A stretch of DNA of 64,000 nt from DATJOJ01 sp035507035 (GCA_035507035.1 DATJOJ010000074.1:1-64000), one strand, 5' to 3'. Counted from the first letter of the stretch, positions 17,186 to 26,613 are shown. The notes: generated by a model not told the origin, from the letters alone. Numbers and translations are program-made.

Positions 17186-18901
17186 ATGTCCCAGGTAGGG
17201 TTCCGTCAGTATTGGTTTCATTCGCTGCTTGTTTTCATAATCTTAGGCCTTGCGATGTCTGCGTCCGCGCAGGATGCAAATCCTTCGAATGACCAATCGC
17301 AATCCGACTCCGGCCAAGGCGATCCGCTCAAGCGTCCCATCACCGATAAACAGAAAAAAGAAAACGCCAAGTCGCTCAAGCAAGAATTGAGCAAAACCTA
17401 CAAAAAGTGGCTTGACGAGGACGTGGTTTATATCATTTCCGACGAAGAAAAAAAGGCGTTTAAGCAGCTCTCGAACGACGAGGAGCGGGACCAGTTTATC
17501 GAAGCGTTCTGGCAGCGCCGCGACCCCACTCCCGACACCGAGGAAAACGAATTTAAGGAAGAGCATTACCGTCGCATAGCCTACGCAAACGAACACTTCG
17601 CTGCTGGCATTCCTGGCTGGAAGACCGACCGTGGCCGTATCTACATCACCTGGGGACCTCCAGACGAGATTGAATCCCATCCTTCCGGCGGGACCTATGA
17701 GCGTCCTATGGAAGAAGGCGGCGGCGAGACCTCGACCTATCCCTTCGAAGATTGGCGCTACCGCTACCTCGAAGGCGTCGGCCAGGAAGTCATGATCGAG
17801 TTTGTCGACACCTGCATGTGCGGCGACTTCCACATGACTATCGACCGTGGCGAAAAGGACGCTTTGCTGCACACCCCCAACGGCGGCCAGACGCTTTACG
17901 AACAAATGGGCTTGGCCAGCCGCGCCGACCGTATGTACGGAGGCCTCGAAACTCTTGGGCCGGGTCCGGAACAGGCTCTGAACAACACCAAGGAATTCGA
18001 TCGTCTGCAAACTTTCGCCAAGTTGTCGGCTCCGCCGCCGGTTAAGTTCAAAGACCTCGAAGAAGTCGTTAGCCACAAGATCAACGTAAACTTGATGCCT
18101 TTTGAAGTGCAGACCGACTTCGTGAAGGTTACCGGTGACACGGTTCTCGTTCCTGTGACCGTCCAGATGAAGAACCGCGATATTACCTTCCAGAACAAGG
18201 ATGGCGTGCAGCGCGGTACGGTCAATATTTTCGGCCGGTTTACGACGTTGACAGGACGCATCGCGCAGACATTTGAGGATCCGGTTCAGGCCGATATCCC
18301 CGCCGAACTACTTCCCAAGATGGCCGAAGGCTCGCAGATTTATTGGAAGGCCATTCCGTTGCGCCCAGGCCGCTACCGTCTCGATGTCGTCGTGAAGGAC
18401 GTAAACGGCGACCGCACTGGGACCTGGAGCCGCGGCATTGTTGTCCCCGATTACGCCGATGACCGGCTCGAGACTTCGTCACTAATCGTTGCTGACGTGA
18501 TGGAACCCGTGCCGCTTAAAAATGTCGGCACCGGCAGCTTCGTGATCGGTGCCACCAAAGTGCGCCCGCGAGTCGCTCCGGCCGACGGTAAGCCGGCTTC
18601 TTTCAAACGCAACCAGAAAATGAACTTTTGGATGCAGGTGTACAATCTCAGCGTCGACGATAAGACGCACAAGCCGTCTGCCACGGTCGAATACAACGTG
18701 GTGAACATGGCGACCAATAAGCCCGTAATTCATACGGTGGAATCTACGGACCAGATGGGCAATGTCGGCGACCAGGTAACTCTGCAAAAAACGCTCTCGG
18801 CCGCCAACCTTGAGCCCGGCACTTATCGCCTGCAGATCAAGGTGAGTGACAATATTTCCAAGCAGACAGTGGATCCGACAGCATTGTTCGCGGTCGAATA
18901 G
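17186..18901 (+). CDS. Exported GWxTD-domain protein
   Basis: A 571-residue protein. ATG 17186 is chosen because AGGAG (17171-17175) precedes it at a good distance. A signal peptide (about 10-29, ending ASAQ) is followed by the GWxTD domain: EAFWQRRDPTPDTEENEF, then HYRRIAYANEHF and the name-giving GWKTDRGRIYITWGPPDE (GWKTD 144-148). Beta-rich domains fill the C-terminal half. GWxTD proteins are widespread in Acidobacteriota and relatives; their function is unknown. The next gene, an outer-membrane-type protein, starts 38 bases later, so the two form a probable surface operon. Confidence 0.82.
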   Translation: MSQVGFRQYWFHSLLVFIILGLAMSASAQDANPSNDQSQSDSGQGDPLKRPITDKQKKENAKSLKQELSKTYKKWLDEDVVYIISDEEKKAFKQLSNDEERDQFIEAFWQRRDPTPDTEENEFKEEHYRRIAYANEHFAAGIPGWKTDRGRIYITWGPPDEIESHPSGGTYERPMEEGGGETSTYPFEDWRYRYLEGVGQEVMIEFVDTCMCGDFHMTIDRGEKDALLHTPNGGQTLYEQMGLASRADRMYGGLETLGPGPEQALNNTKEFDRLQTFAKLSAPPPVKFKDLEEVVSHKINVNLMPFEVQTDFVKVTGDTVLVPVTVQMKNRDITFQNKDGVQRGTVNIFGRFTTLTGRIAQTFEDPVQADIPAELLPKMAEGSQIYWKAIPLRPGRYRLDVVVKDVNGDRTGTWSRGIVVPDYADDRLETSSLIVADVMEPVPLKNVGTGSFVIGATKVRPRVAPADGKPASFKRNQKMNFWMQVYNLSVDDKTHKPSATVEYNVVNMATNKPVIHTVESTDQMGNVGDQVTLQKTLSAANLEPGTYRLQIKVSDNISKQTVDPTALFAVE

Positions 18902-18939
18902 CTTTACGCTTGGATCCCAGCGTTAAGGTGGTGAGTAGG

Positions 18940-20616
18940 ATGCTTCGAAAGCTCGGGTTCGTGGCATTAGCGATCAGCTTGGTGGTTCCGGTGTGGTCGG
19001 CCGAGAAGCCTGCCACCATCTCCGGCTATGTTCGCAATGCCGGCGGCATCCCGCAAATGGGCGTGGCGGTTGAGTTCCTCAGTTCCGCTGCCCAAAGCCT
19101 GACTGTTTTTACTGACGAAAACGGCTTCTACTCCGCAGCCGATCTGATTCCGGGAATCTACAGCGTCCGAGCTTCTGCCATGTCGTTCCTGCCAACCTTG
19201 CGCGAGGGCGTTGGCTTAAAGCCTGGCGGCAGAATTTCTCTCAACCTCACGCTAAACACCCTTTTCGATGCCCTAAAGACCGCTGGCCCGAGCGCGCCGT
19301 CGCAAGAGGACGACTGGAAGTGGGTGTTGCGTTCCGCCTCGAATCGCCCGATTCTGCGCTTCGACGATAAATCTTCGCCCTTCGCCGTCGAGCAGCAGGG
19401 CGACAACCACGACCTCAAAGGGGCGGTCTCGTTTGTCGCCGGTTCCTCCAATGCCGGATTTGGCAGCTCCTCCGACATGAACACCAACTTTTCGCTGGAG
19501 CGGTCGCTGTTCTCCTCGAACACGATTGGCTTGCAGGGCGATATCGGATACGGCGTTGCAACTCCCGCTTCCGTCGTGCGCGCTTCTTTCAGCCACAAAA
19601 TGCCCGATGGTTCCGAGCCGCAGCTTGCGCTCATCATGCGCAATCTGCCCGTGCCATATCTCGGATTGCAGAGCAATGCTTTGCAGGCTTTTGGTCTCAC
19701 AACCTCCGATACGTTCTCATTGGGCGATATCGTCGAGCTGCACTTTGGCAGTGACTTCGAGACCATCCAGTTCCTAGGACGGGCGACCGCGTTTCGGCCG
19801 TTTGGTTCTGCCGCAGTGCACCTCTCGCCCAATACCGTTCTCAGATATAGCTACAGCTCGGCAGAACCCACCGATCTCCTCGATCGGGGCTTCGATTCCG
19901 CCCCCGCGGACTTGAGCGAGTCCCAGCCGCGCGTGACCATGGTGAATTACAACTCGATGGTCGAGCATGCTCATCATCACGAGATTTCGGTCGCCCACCA
20001 CATGGGCAAAACCAGCGTGCAATTGGCGGCGTATTACGACCGCGTGCTCGATCCCGCACTGACCGGTGTCGGCGAGCTTTCCACCGATCAGGGCATGGTG
20101 TTGCCCGACATTTATTCCGGCACGTTTACCTATCAGGGTAACGATCTCAAAACCGAAGGCGCGCGGATGGTGGTAGAACAAAAACTCCCGGGTAAGATCA
20201 CGGCCGCGGTCGATATCGATTCCGGCGGCGTGCTCGATCTTGAGAGTTCCAACGCCACGCTGGCCAATGCGCAGCAATGGATCGGCACAAGAAATCGCCA
20301 GAGCGTTGCCGGAAAAGTGAGTGGCGTCACTCCGAAGACCAAAACGCGTTGGGTCGCCTCTTACCGCTGGATTGACGGGCCCGCGTTGACGCCCGTCGAT
20401 ATCTTCAACGAATCCGCCGGCCGCGCCGACCCGTACCTGAATATTTTCATTCGCCAACCCCTGCCCAGCTTTTTCCCGGGACACATGGAAGCCATCGTCG
20501 ATCTGCGCAATCTTCTTGCTGAAGGTTACGTGCCTGTCATCGGAAGTGACGGCCGCACCGTCTATCTTGTGCAATCGGCCCGCTCCATCCGCGGCGGGTT
20601 GAACTTCACCTTCTAA
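18940..20616 (+). CDS. Carboxypeptidase-regulatory-like domain protein with probable outer-membrane barrel
   Basis: A 558-residue protein. ATG 18940 is preferred because a signal peptide (MLRKLGFVALAISLV..WSAE) begins there; the TTG 30 bases upstream adds only polar residues. A carboxypeptidase-regulatory-like domain (about 25-110: SGYVRNAGGIPQMGVAVEF...TDENGFYSAADLIPGIY) is followed by about 430 residues rich in alternating beta strands and ending in GGLNFTF, with the C-terminal Phe typical of outer-membrane beta-barrels. It looks like a shortened TonB-receptor relative, without a clear plug domain. Cotranscribed with the GWxTD gene. Confidence 0.68.
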   Translation: MLRKLGFVALAISLVVPVWSAEKPATISGYVRNAGGIPQMGVAVEFLSSAAQSLTVFTDENGFYSAADLIPGIYSVRASAMSFLPTLREGVGLKPGGRISLNLTLNTLFDALKTAGPSAPSQEDDWKWVLRSASNRPILRFDDKSSPFAVEQQGDNHDLKGAVSFVAGSSNAGFGSSSDMNTNFSLERSLFSSNTIGLQGDIGYGVATPASVVRASFSHKMPDGSEPQLALIMRNLPVPYLGLQSNALQAFGLTTSDTFSLGDIVELHFGSDFETIQFLGRATAFRPFGSAAVHLSPNTVLRYSYSSAEPTDLLDRGFDSAPADLSESQPRVTMVNYNSMVEHAHHHEISVAHHMGKTSVQLAAYYDRVLDPALTGVGELSTDQGMVLPDIYSGTFTYQGNDLKTEGARMVVEQKLPGKITAAVDIDSGGVLDLESSNATLANAQQWIGTRNRQSVAGKVSGVTPKTKTRWVASYRWIDGPALTPVDIFNESAGRADPYLNIFIRQPLPSFFPGHMEAIVDLRNLLAEGYVPVIGSDGRTVYLVQSARSIRGGLNFTF

Positions 20617-20757
20617 GCCGCAAATCTTTTCACTCTGTCACATTCTTGTCCAACCATTTAGACTGATCCCCGATTTTCAAGTCGGCCACGGGCGCACGGA
20701 TCCGGCTCTGCTAGCCTCTTCTCCGGCCGTGCCGACATTCCAACCAAGGGGACAAGT

Positions 20758-21906
20758 ATGAAGAGAACTCCTCCGCTCGCACTCGTTATTCTCTCAATCG
20801 TCGGCCTTCTTCCCACCTACTCTCTCGCGCAAAGCGGTTATTACGCCATCACCAACAACGATCCGCCCGGCGTCTCCAATTCAGCCACCATCTTCCAAGT
20901 AAAAGGCAAAGCCCTCAAAATCATCGACAATTTATCAACCGGCGCGGATGGCAACGGCGGTGGCACGTTTGATCTGCCGCGCATCGTGCTCGGGAAAACT
21001 GGCTCGACCCAATGTCTCTTCGTGGCCGATGCCGGCAGCAGCGACGTAGCTTCCTTCCAACTCCCCAAGCTCAACAAGGTCGGCAACTACACCGACCCTC
21101 AAGGCAACAGCACCGGCTTCGGCAGCAGCATGGGCCTCGCTACGCGGAATAACCTGCTGTTTGCGGCTTATGGAACCACCGCCAACATCGGCGTCTTCCA
21201 GATCGGTTCCGGATGTAATCTTTCGTTACTCGGAACCTACAATGCCGCCGGCAGTGTGGCTGGGATCCGAGTCAGTCCGGACGGAAAGACTCTCGTAGTG
21301 GGCTATGGCTACGGCGCGAACCAGGTCGATTCCTTCTCCGTCAGTTCGGCCGGTGCTTTGACCGAGAACGGTCCTTACGCTTCGGTGAATGGCGCGGCGG
21401 GCGTGGACATCACTGCTGACAGCAAGTTCGCCGTTTTTGGCGACGCCACCGGCGGCACAACGCAGGTTGAGGTCTATCCCATCAACTCGAATGGCACCCT
21501 CGGAACCGAAACCAGTTTCGGTGGCGATGGCAGCCTCGGCAGCGGGCAGGATTCGAGCAGCCCCTGGCTCAGTCCGAACGGGAAGTTTCTTTTCATCTCT
21601 AACAATCTGTCAAAACAAGTGACATCGCTTGGTTTCAGCGAGAGTCCTTTGAGCGTGACCTACGTCGGAATCACCACACTGCAGGATTCCGGCCAGATCA
21701 TCTCCATCGGCGGCTTGACCACCGCCTCGCCTTCCGGCAATGGCGGCGGACTCTACGTTGCCGAGTTCAGTTCGCCTGATGGCCTGGTGGGACTGTTGCA
21801 GATCAATGCGAACGGCACGACAACGGAGGCTCCAACGTCTCCATTCTCAACTGATGTCAGTTCCTCGCTTCTGTCGGTGGCAGCCTATCCATCACGCAGC
21901 TTCTAA
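20758..21906 (+). CDS. Exported beta-propeller protein (lactonase-like, Ncl-1/YncE-type repeats)
   Basis: A 382-residue protein with AGGGGA before ATG 20758 and a signal peptide (about 1-25, ending SLAQ). The body is made of repeated units with the pattern hydrophobic-x-SPDGKxLxV (for example GIRVSPDGKTLVVGYG and SPNGKFLFISNN), typical of seven-bladed 6-phosphogluconolactonase/YncE-like propellers. The usual catalytic residues are not recognisable, so a binding role is as likely as a lactonase. It stands alone and is followed by a strong hairpin. Confidence 0.72.
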   Translation: MKRTPPLALVILSIVGLLPTYSLAQSGYYAITNNDPPGVSNSATIFQVKGKALKIIDNLSTGADGNGGGTFDLPRIVLGKTGSTQCLFVADAGSSDVASFQLPKLNKVGNYTDPQGNSTGFGSSMGLATRNNLLFAAYGTTANIGVFQIGSGCNLSLLGTYNAAGSVAGIRVSPDGKTLVVGYGYGANQVDSFSVSSAGALTENGPYASVNGAAGVDITADSKFAVFGDATGGTTQVEVYPINSNGTLGTETSFGGDGSLGSGQDSSSPWLSPNGKFLFISNNLSKQVTSLGFSESPLSVTYVGITTLQDSGQIISIGGLTTASPSGNGGGLYVAEFSSPDGLVGLLQINANGTTTEAPTSPFSTDVSSSLLSVAAYPSRSF

Positions 21907-21918
21907 CTATTTGTGTGG

Positions 21919-21955
21919 CCCAGGTTCGCGCCCTGCCGTTGGGCGCTAACCTGGG
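21919..21955 (+). terminator. Two-stage GC-rich hairpin after the propeller gene
   Basis: CCCAGGTT (21919-21926) pairs with AACCTGGG (21948-21955), and inside it GCGCCC pairs with GGGCGC around a seven-base loop. It begins 13 bases after the stop. No T-tract follows, so it could be a repeat element as well as a terminator. Confidence 0.55.
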
Positions 21956-22358
21956 AGTTCGCTGAGAGCCAGACGATCTTGTACGACTTCTGCCAGCAAC
22001 CAAACTGCGCTGACGGAAGCGAGCCAAGCGGCTCGCCGACGCTAAGAAATGGTCAGATTTACGGCGCAACAATATTAGGTGGCGTCATTCTCGTCGGCCC
22101 TGGGCTACGCATGTTCTTTGATCGCTCGCCGCAGGGTTGGTTCGTATCAGGGCATAGCTTCAGCTATGCCGTTTCGAGCCTGAGGATGGGGAACGCGCCG
22201 ATCGGGCGCAACGGCCAGGCCGGGGTGTTGCGCCTCATGGGCGCGATCAGACCTGGGATCGGTCGTCACGGCACGCCTGAAGGGCGTGCCCTGATACGAA
22301 TCGGTCAGCGATGGCGTCAATCCCGCAAACTATTTTGCGATCCACGCCCGTTAAAAAC
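21956..22358. other. Gene-free 400-base stretch built of hairpins and repeat units
   Basis: No gene is supported here. The stretch holds the hairpin GCGAGCC-AAGC-GGCTCGC (22020-22037) and a pair of inverted hairpin units at 22141-22172 and 22269-22300 (listed separately). Confidence 0.5.
22141..22300. repeat. Paired, oppositely oriented REP-like hairpin units
   Basis: Unit A (22141-22172) starts TTCGTATCAGGGC and folds as GGCATAGC-TTCA-GCTATGCC. Unit B (22269-22300) is the inverse layout: GGCACGCC, short loop, GGCGTGCC, then CTGATACGAA. The outer GTATCAGGGC sequences are exact inverted copies while the hairpin sequences differ but keep pairing, so the fold is under selection. This is the arrangement of bacterial REP/BIME elements. 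Confidence 0.65.
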
Positions 22359-23156
22359 CTATTTCTTCTCTTCCGGCTTCTTCTCGCTATCTTTCGGCGC
22401 GATCGACAGCAATTCCACCTCAAAGATTAGCGTCTCATCCGGCCCAATATCGCCGCCCGCGCCGCGCTCCCCGTACGCCAACGACGGAGGGACGAACAAC
22501 TGCCACTTCGATCCCACGGGCATCAGTTGCAGCGCTTCCGTCCATCCTTTAATCACGCCATTGACCGGAAACGTTGCCGGACCGCCATGCCTTGCTGAGG
22601 CGTCAAATTCCTTGCCGTTGATGAGCGTGCCTTGGTAGTTGCAGACGACTTTGTCCGTGGCCGTCGGCTTCGGCCCAGTGCCCGCTTTTAAGATTTTGTA
22701 TTGCAGTCCGCTGGGCAGCGTGACCACTCCTTCTTTCGACTTGTTCGCCGCCAGAAATGCGTCGCCCTCTTTTTGGTTGGCCTCGCCCTGTACCTTGGCT
22801 TTTTCCTGCGCCTGCTGGCGCAACTGGTTCTGCATCTCCATCATGGCGGACCGCGCTTCTTCTTCCGTCATCAACGTCTTGCCGCCCGCCATCGCATCTT
22901 TCAGTCCCTGCATGATGAGATCCGTGTTTACCGGCACCGATTGCCGCGACAAATTACTTCCCAGATTCATTCCCAGCGCGTAGCTGAACTTGTCCTTTTG
23001 TGTAGTGAGCGGTGAACTGCTCGAACTGGACGAAGCCGGCGCCTGGGCGGCGGGCTTCGAAGGTTGTTTTGCGGGTGTTTGCTGAGCGAGTGCGGCGCAC
23101 GTGAAAAAAGCTACGCCAGCAAACCTAACAAGGGAGAACCTTATGGATTTTTGCAT
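22359..23156 (-). CDS. Exported FKBP-type peptidyl-prolyl cis-trans isomerase
   Basis: A 265-residue protein with a signal peptide (about 1-25, ending ALAQ), a Ser/Ala/Pro linker, the FKBP N-terminal dimerisation region (KFSYALGMNLGSNLSRQSVPVN..., helical to about residue 140) and the FKBP catalytic domain (GVVTLPSGLQYKIL... to the end). Ligand-pocket residues are visible in EFDASARHGGP, VIKGWTEALQLMPVGSKW and PSLAYGERG. It resembles FkpA/Mip proteins, which fold outer-membrane and exported proteins in the periplasm. Single gene on the minus strand. Confidence 0.92.
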   Translation of the reverse strand: MQKSIRFSLVRFAGVAFFTCAALAQQTPAKQPSKPAAQAPASSSSSSSPLTTQKDKFSYALGMNLGSNLSRQSVPVNTDLIMQGLKDAMAGGKTLMTEEEARSAMMEMQNQLRQQAQEKAKVQGEANQKEGDAFLAANKSKEGVVTLPSGLQYKILKAGTGPKPTATDKVVCNYQGTLINGKEFDASARHGGPATFPVNGVIKGWTEALQLMPVGSKWQLFVPPSLAYGERGAGGDIGPDETLIFEVELLSIAPKDSEKKPEEKK

Positions 23157-23241
23157 GGGTTATTGTTACATGCCCACTCCGACCCGGCAAATCAGTCAGC
23201 TCTCACCGATCGCTCCCACAGAACGATTTCCCACGCAAATG

Positions 23242-23267
23242 AAAAAAGCCGCTTTGTGCTGCGGCTT
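23242..23267 (-). terminator. Intrinsic terminator of the 122-residue gene
   Basis: Reading the minus strand, AAGCCGC (23267-23261), an eight-base loop and GCGGCTT (23252-23246) are followed by a T-run. It lies 27 bases after the stop of the exported 122-residue protein. Confidence 0.75.
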
Positions 23268-23293
23268 GTTCCGGCCAGAATGCAAACACGTTT

Positions 23294-23662
23294 TTAGTGT
23301 TTATCTTTATAGATGCTCTTGCTGATGCGGTTCTGCTGACGATTGATTCCGTTCTGCTCGGCCTTGGTCAAATGACCATTGTGCGCCGCCATGTCAGCTT
23401 TTTCGCGGTTCTGCACCGCAGTTTCGCGCCGCTCCAGATTCGTCGCCTGCTTCGAATTCAGCGTTCCATTCTTCATGCCATTGGCGATGCGATTCTGCTG
23501 GTTCTGCTCGCGCTGGTTAACCTCGTTGACGCGAGGATGGCCGGGGTCGACGACGCCCGGACCCGCGCCCGAAGTAGTTGTGGTTTGGGCAGCGGCGAGG
23601 CCGGTGAACATCAGACCCGCCACTGCCAGAGTGACAAGCGAGCTAGCGATTTTGTTTTTCAT
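23294..23662 (-). CDS. Small exported Asn/Gln/Lys-rich repeat protein, hypothetical
   Basis: A 122-residue protein with a signal peptide (about 1-25, ending LAAAQ). The mature part has no hydrophobic stretch and shows two related helical units: REQNQQNRIANGMKNGTLNSKQATNLERRE and the later HNGHLTKAEQNGINRQQNRIS. Each unit has an N-G-x-L-x-x-x-(Q/E) turn between basic helices. Similar small periplasmic proteins occur in Acidobacteriota and Proteobacteria; the function is unknown. It has its own terminator. Confidence 0.65.
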   Translation of the reverse strand: MKNKIASSLVTLAVAGLMFTGLAAAQTTTTSGAGPGVVDPGHPRVNEVNQREQNQQNRIANGMKNGTLNSKQATNLERRETAVQNREKADMAAHNGHLTKAEQNGINRQQNRISKSIYKDKH

Positions 23663-23920
23663 GCTGGTTCAAACCCCCGATGCCGAGACTAGTTGCGCCC
23701 CTGCCGCGGGTCTACGTTACGAAAGTCAGTCGTGGTAACCAGCGGGATACGGGCGAAATCGCAAGTTTTTTCACAAGTTTTGCGACGCCATTCGGACCGA
23801 GTCCCCTTGCCGATGTCAAAATGCGCTTCGGGCCCTGCCTCGGTATCCAGCCCGGTGAAACACCTTGACACTCGCCTGTCCCATAGCCATACTTCTGACC
23901 ATAGTTTTGCTGGAGCTCCC

Positions 23921-25273
23921 ATGGCGGCGTCGCCCGCTCGACTGACCCAATTAGAATCGCCGCCTCCGCCTATCATTCCTCGACCTCGGCCGAGTGGAAT
24001 TGATCACCTTGGAGTGCGTTCCTTCTTGCGCAGCATTCTGGATACTTTTGCGCAGATTTTTCGCACCCTATGGGCCCATAAGCTGCGCTCATTCCTCACC
24101 ATGTTTGGCATCGCCTGGGGCGTCGGGTCTTTGCTGCTGTTGGTCGGCTTGGGCGAGGGCTTCCGCTCCGGCAACAAGCGCAACATGAGCGAATATGGCG
24201 AAAACATTATGTTCATGTTTCCGGGGCGCGCTCCTGCCGTAGCCGGAAGCATGAATTCGGCACGTTACTATCGCCTCACCTACGAAGACTACGCCGATAT
24301 CGCTAAGGGAGCACCGCACGTGCTCGCCGCCTCGCCTGTGCTCACCAGCAGCGACGTTCATGCGGTCAGTGACTTTGCCAACGCCAACGGCGAAATCACC
24401 GGCGTCGAGCCGCAATATAACGGTATTCGCTACCTACCCATGAAGCAGGGGCGCTGGCTCAATGATCTCGACGAACTGCAGCGGCGCAATGTGATCGTGC
24501 TCGGCGACGAGATGACGCACAATCTTTTCCCTGGCCGCCCTGCCTTGGGTTCAACGGTGCTCCTCAATGGCCTCAGTTTCGAAGTGGTCGGTACGCTGAA
24601 GCGCGTCGGCCGCGGCGACGATAACTCCACCAACATGCGCGGTTATATCCCTTATCGCGTCATGGCCACATATTTTCCGCTCAAGGGCGAAGACGAGCGC
24701 AACGCGATCTCGTTCATCAATTTCCAGCCGCGCGTCGCTGCCGATCATTTGCTGGCGGTGGAGGAGGTACGCAAAATTATCGGCCGCAATCACGGCTTCG
24801 ATTATCGCGACGACAACGCCTTCGAACTTTGGGATACCGTCAAGCAAGCCGAGACGATGGGGCTCGTCTTCAACGCGATGAACATGTTTCTCGGGACCGT
24901 GGGGCTGGTGACTCTGGCCCTCGGTGCGATTGGCGTGATCAACATCATGCTGGTCGCCGTCAGCGAGCGCACGCGCGAAATCGGCCTGCGCAAAGCCCTG
25001 GGCGCGACCAACCGCAGCATTCTTCTGCAATTTTTCATGGAGGGGATTCTGCTGACATTGATGAGCGGTTTCATCGGCATCGCGTTCGCTGCTGCGCTGA
25101 TGGCGGCGTTAGGCACAGTGCAGGGACCCATGGGATTTGATCCTCCGAAGCTGGTGCCGTCGACCGCGGCGCTGGCAATTACTTGCCTCACGCTCGCGGG
25201 CGTCATCGCCGGACTCTATCCGGCGCGCAAAGCTGCCATGCTGCAACCGGTCGAGGCGCTGCGGCAGGAATAA
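23921..25273 (+). CDS. ABC transporter permease, MacB/FtsX type (first of pair)
   Basis: A 450-residue permease. I take ATG 23921 (with GGAG just before it) because upstream in-frame codons read as non-coding, low-quality sequence. A Pro-rich N-terminus is followed by a first membrane segment (FLTMFGIAWGVGSLLLLVGLGEGF), a large periplasmic MacB_PCD domain (about 90-310) and three C-terminal membrane segments including VINIMLVAVSERTREIGLRKALGA, the family's coupling region. No ATPase domain is fused. It is 24 bases from the second permease. Confidence 0.88.
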   Translation: MAASPARLTQLESPPPPIIPRPRPSGIDHLGVRSFLRSILDTFAQIFRTLWAHKLRSFLTMFGIAWGVGSLLLLVGLGEGFRSGNKRNMSEYGENIMFMFPGRAPAVAGSMNSARYYRLTYEDYADIAKGAPHVLAASPVLTSSDVHAVSDFANANGEITGVEPQYNGIRYLPMKQGRWLNDLDELQRRNVIVLGDEMTHNLFPGRPALGSTVLLNGLSFEVVGTLKRVGRGDDNSTNMRGYIPYRVMATYFPLKGEDERNAISFINFQPRVAADHLLAVEEVRKIIGRNHGFDYRDDNAFELWDTVKQAETMGLVFNAMNMFLGTVGLVTLALGAIGVINIMLVAVSERTREIGLRKALGATNRSILLQFFMEGILLTLMSGFIGIAFAAALMAALGTVQGPMGFDPPKLVPSTAALAITCLTLAGVIAGLYPARKAAMLQPVEALRQE

Positions 25274-25297
25274 AGACGCGCTGCGACAGGAATAACG

Positions 25298-26539
25298 ATG
25301 TTTAAAGATTTACTTCGCGAAGCTTACGATGCCATGCGGTACAACCGCCGCCGCACTGCGCTCACCATGCTAGGTATGGCATGGGGCATCGCGACCGTCG
25401 TTATGCTGCTGGCCTACGGAAACGGCTTTGGCCAGGCCTGCGAGAACATCTTCGCCAATTTTGGCACCAAGCTGATGGTTCTCGTTCCTGGCCGCTCCTC
25501 CATGCAAGCGGGAGGGCAAAAAGCCGGCGTGCCGCTCCGCTTGACGCTCGACGATGTCGATCTGCTCAGCTCCAACGTGCCGCAGATCATGCGCATCACC
25601 CCCGACGTGAGCAAAACCTGTCACATCCAATACGAGACTCGCACCTACGATTTCAGCGTCCACGGTGAATATCCGAGTGCTATTTCAATCCGCGCCCTCA
25701 GTGTGGCGCAAGGGCGTTTCTATAACCTCGAAGATCAGGTTCAACGCGCCCAGGTGGTGGTCCTCGGTTCGGAAACGAAAGAGAAATTATTTTCTGGGCG
25801 CAATGCGTTGCATGAGCATGTTCGCATCGATGGCATCAGCTTCGAAGTCATTGGCGTTCTCGATCCCAAAATGCAGGCGGGTAACGACAACATCAACCGC
25901 GTGCTGTACGTTCCATTCACTACTATGAGCGCCTTGAAAGACACCCATTATCTCGATAGTGTTTGGTTCAATTACGAAACCCCGGAGTACATGCGCCTAG
26001 AAGGTTCGGTGCGCTACGTGCTCGCGATGCAGCATCGCTACAATCCCAAAGACCGCCGCGCCCTCCAGGTCTTTAACCTCATGGACCAGGTGCACGAATT
26101 CGCCGTTATCACCATGGGATTGAAAATTTTGCTGGGCTTCATCGGCACGCTGACCCTCGGCATTGGCGGCGTCGGTCTGATGAACATCATGCTGGTTTCG
26201 GTTGCGCAACGCACCCGCGAGATCGGCATGGAGAAATCGCTCGGCGCCCGTCGACGCGACATTTTCTGGCAGTTTCTGGCCGAGGCGCTGACCATCAGTT
26301 TTGTTGGAGGTCTGCTCGGCGTGATTCTGGCGTACGCCGTGTCACTTTCCGTCGGCCGGCTCACCCTCTATAGCGCGATGGCCCAACATGCCGAAGGCGG
26401 CGATATTCGCCTTGTGCTCGATCCTCTTACCCTGCTGATCGCCACCGCGATTCTCGGACTGGTCGGCCTCGCGAGCGGCATGTTGCCGGCGATCCGGGCG
26501 TCACGGTTGGATCCGATCGAGGCGTTGAGATACGAGTAA
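25298..26539 (+). CDS. ABC transporter permease, MacB/FtsX type (second of pair)
   Basis: A 413-residue paralogue of the preceding permease: first membrane segment (ALTMLGMAWGIATVVMLLAYG), periplasmic MacB_PCD domain and three C-terminal segments with LMNIMLVSVAQRTREIGMEKSLGAR and the final LDPIEALRYE. The two probably form a heterodimer in a LolCE- or MacB-like extrusion system. The matching ATPase and adaptor may be those at 14.6-16.8 kb. A cruciform follows at 26559-26613. Confidence 0.88.
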   Translation: MFKDLLREAYDAMRYNRRRTALTMLGMAWGIATVVMLLAYGNGFGQACENIFANFGTKLMVLVPGRSSMQAGGQKAGVPLRLTLDDVDLLSSNVPQIMRITPDVSKTCHIQYETRTYDFSVHGEYPSAISIRALSVAQGRFYNLEDQVQRAQVVVLGSETKEKLFSGRNALHEHVRIDGISFEVIGVLDPKMQAGNDNINRVLYVPFTTMSALKDTHYLDSVWFNYETPEYMRLEGSVRYVLAMQHRYNPKDRRALQVFNLMDQVHEFAVITMGLKILLGFIGTLTLGIGGVGLMNIMLVSVAQRTREIGMEKSLGARRRDIFWQFLAEALTISFVGGLLGVILAYAVSLSVGRLTLYSAMAQHAEGGDIRLVLDPLTLLIATAILGLVGLASGMLPAIRASRLDPIEALRYE

Positions 26540-26558
26540 CCGGATGTCCCCCGTCTGC

Positions 26559-26613
26559 CCTCGACTCCGCGTGGCCACCTGGGAATGGCAGCCACGCAAA
26601 ATCCGAGTCGAGG
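26559..26613. terminator. Double-stem hairpin between convergent genes
   Basis: CCTCGACTC (26559-26567) pairs with GAGTCGAGG (26605-26613), and within it GCGTGGC (26569-26575) pairs with GCCACGC (26591-26597). It lies between the converging permease and exported-protein genes and can act in both directions. Confidence 0.6.

Noticed and set aside
23693..23920. TTG-initiated extension of the first permease
   Set aside because: The extra 76 residues look non-coding and the ATG at 23921 has its own Shine-Dalgarno.
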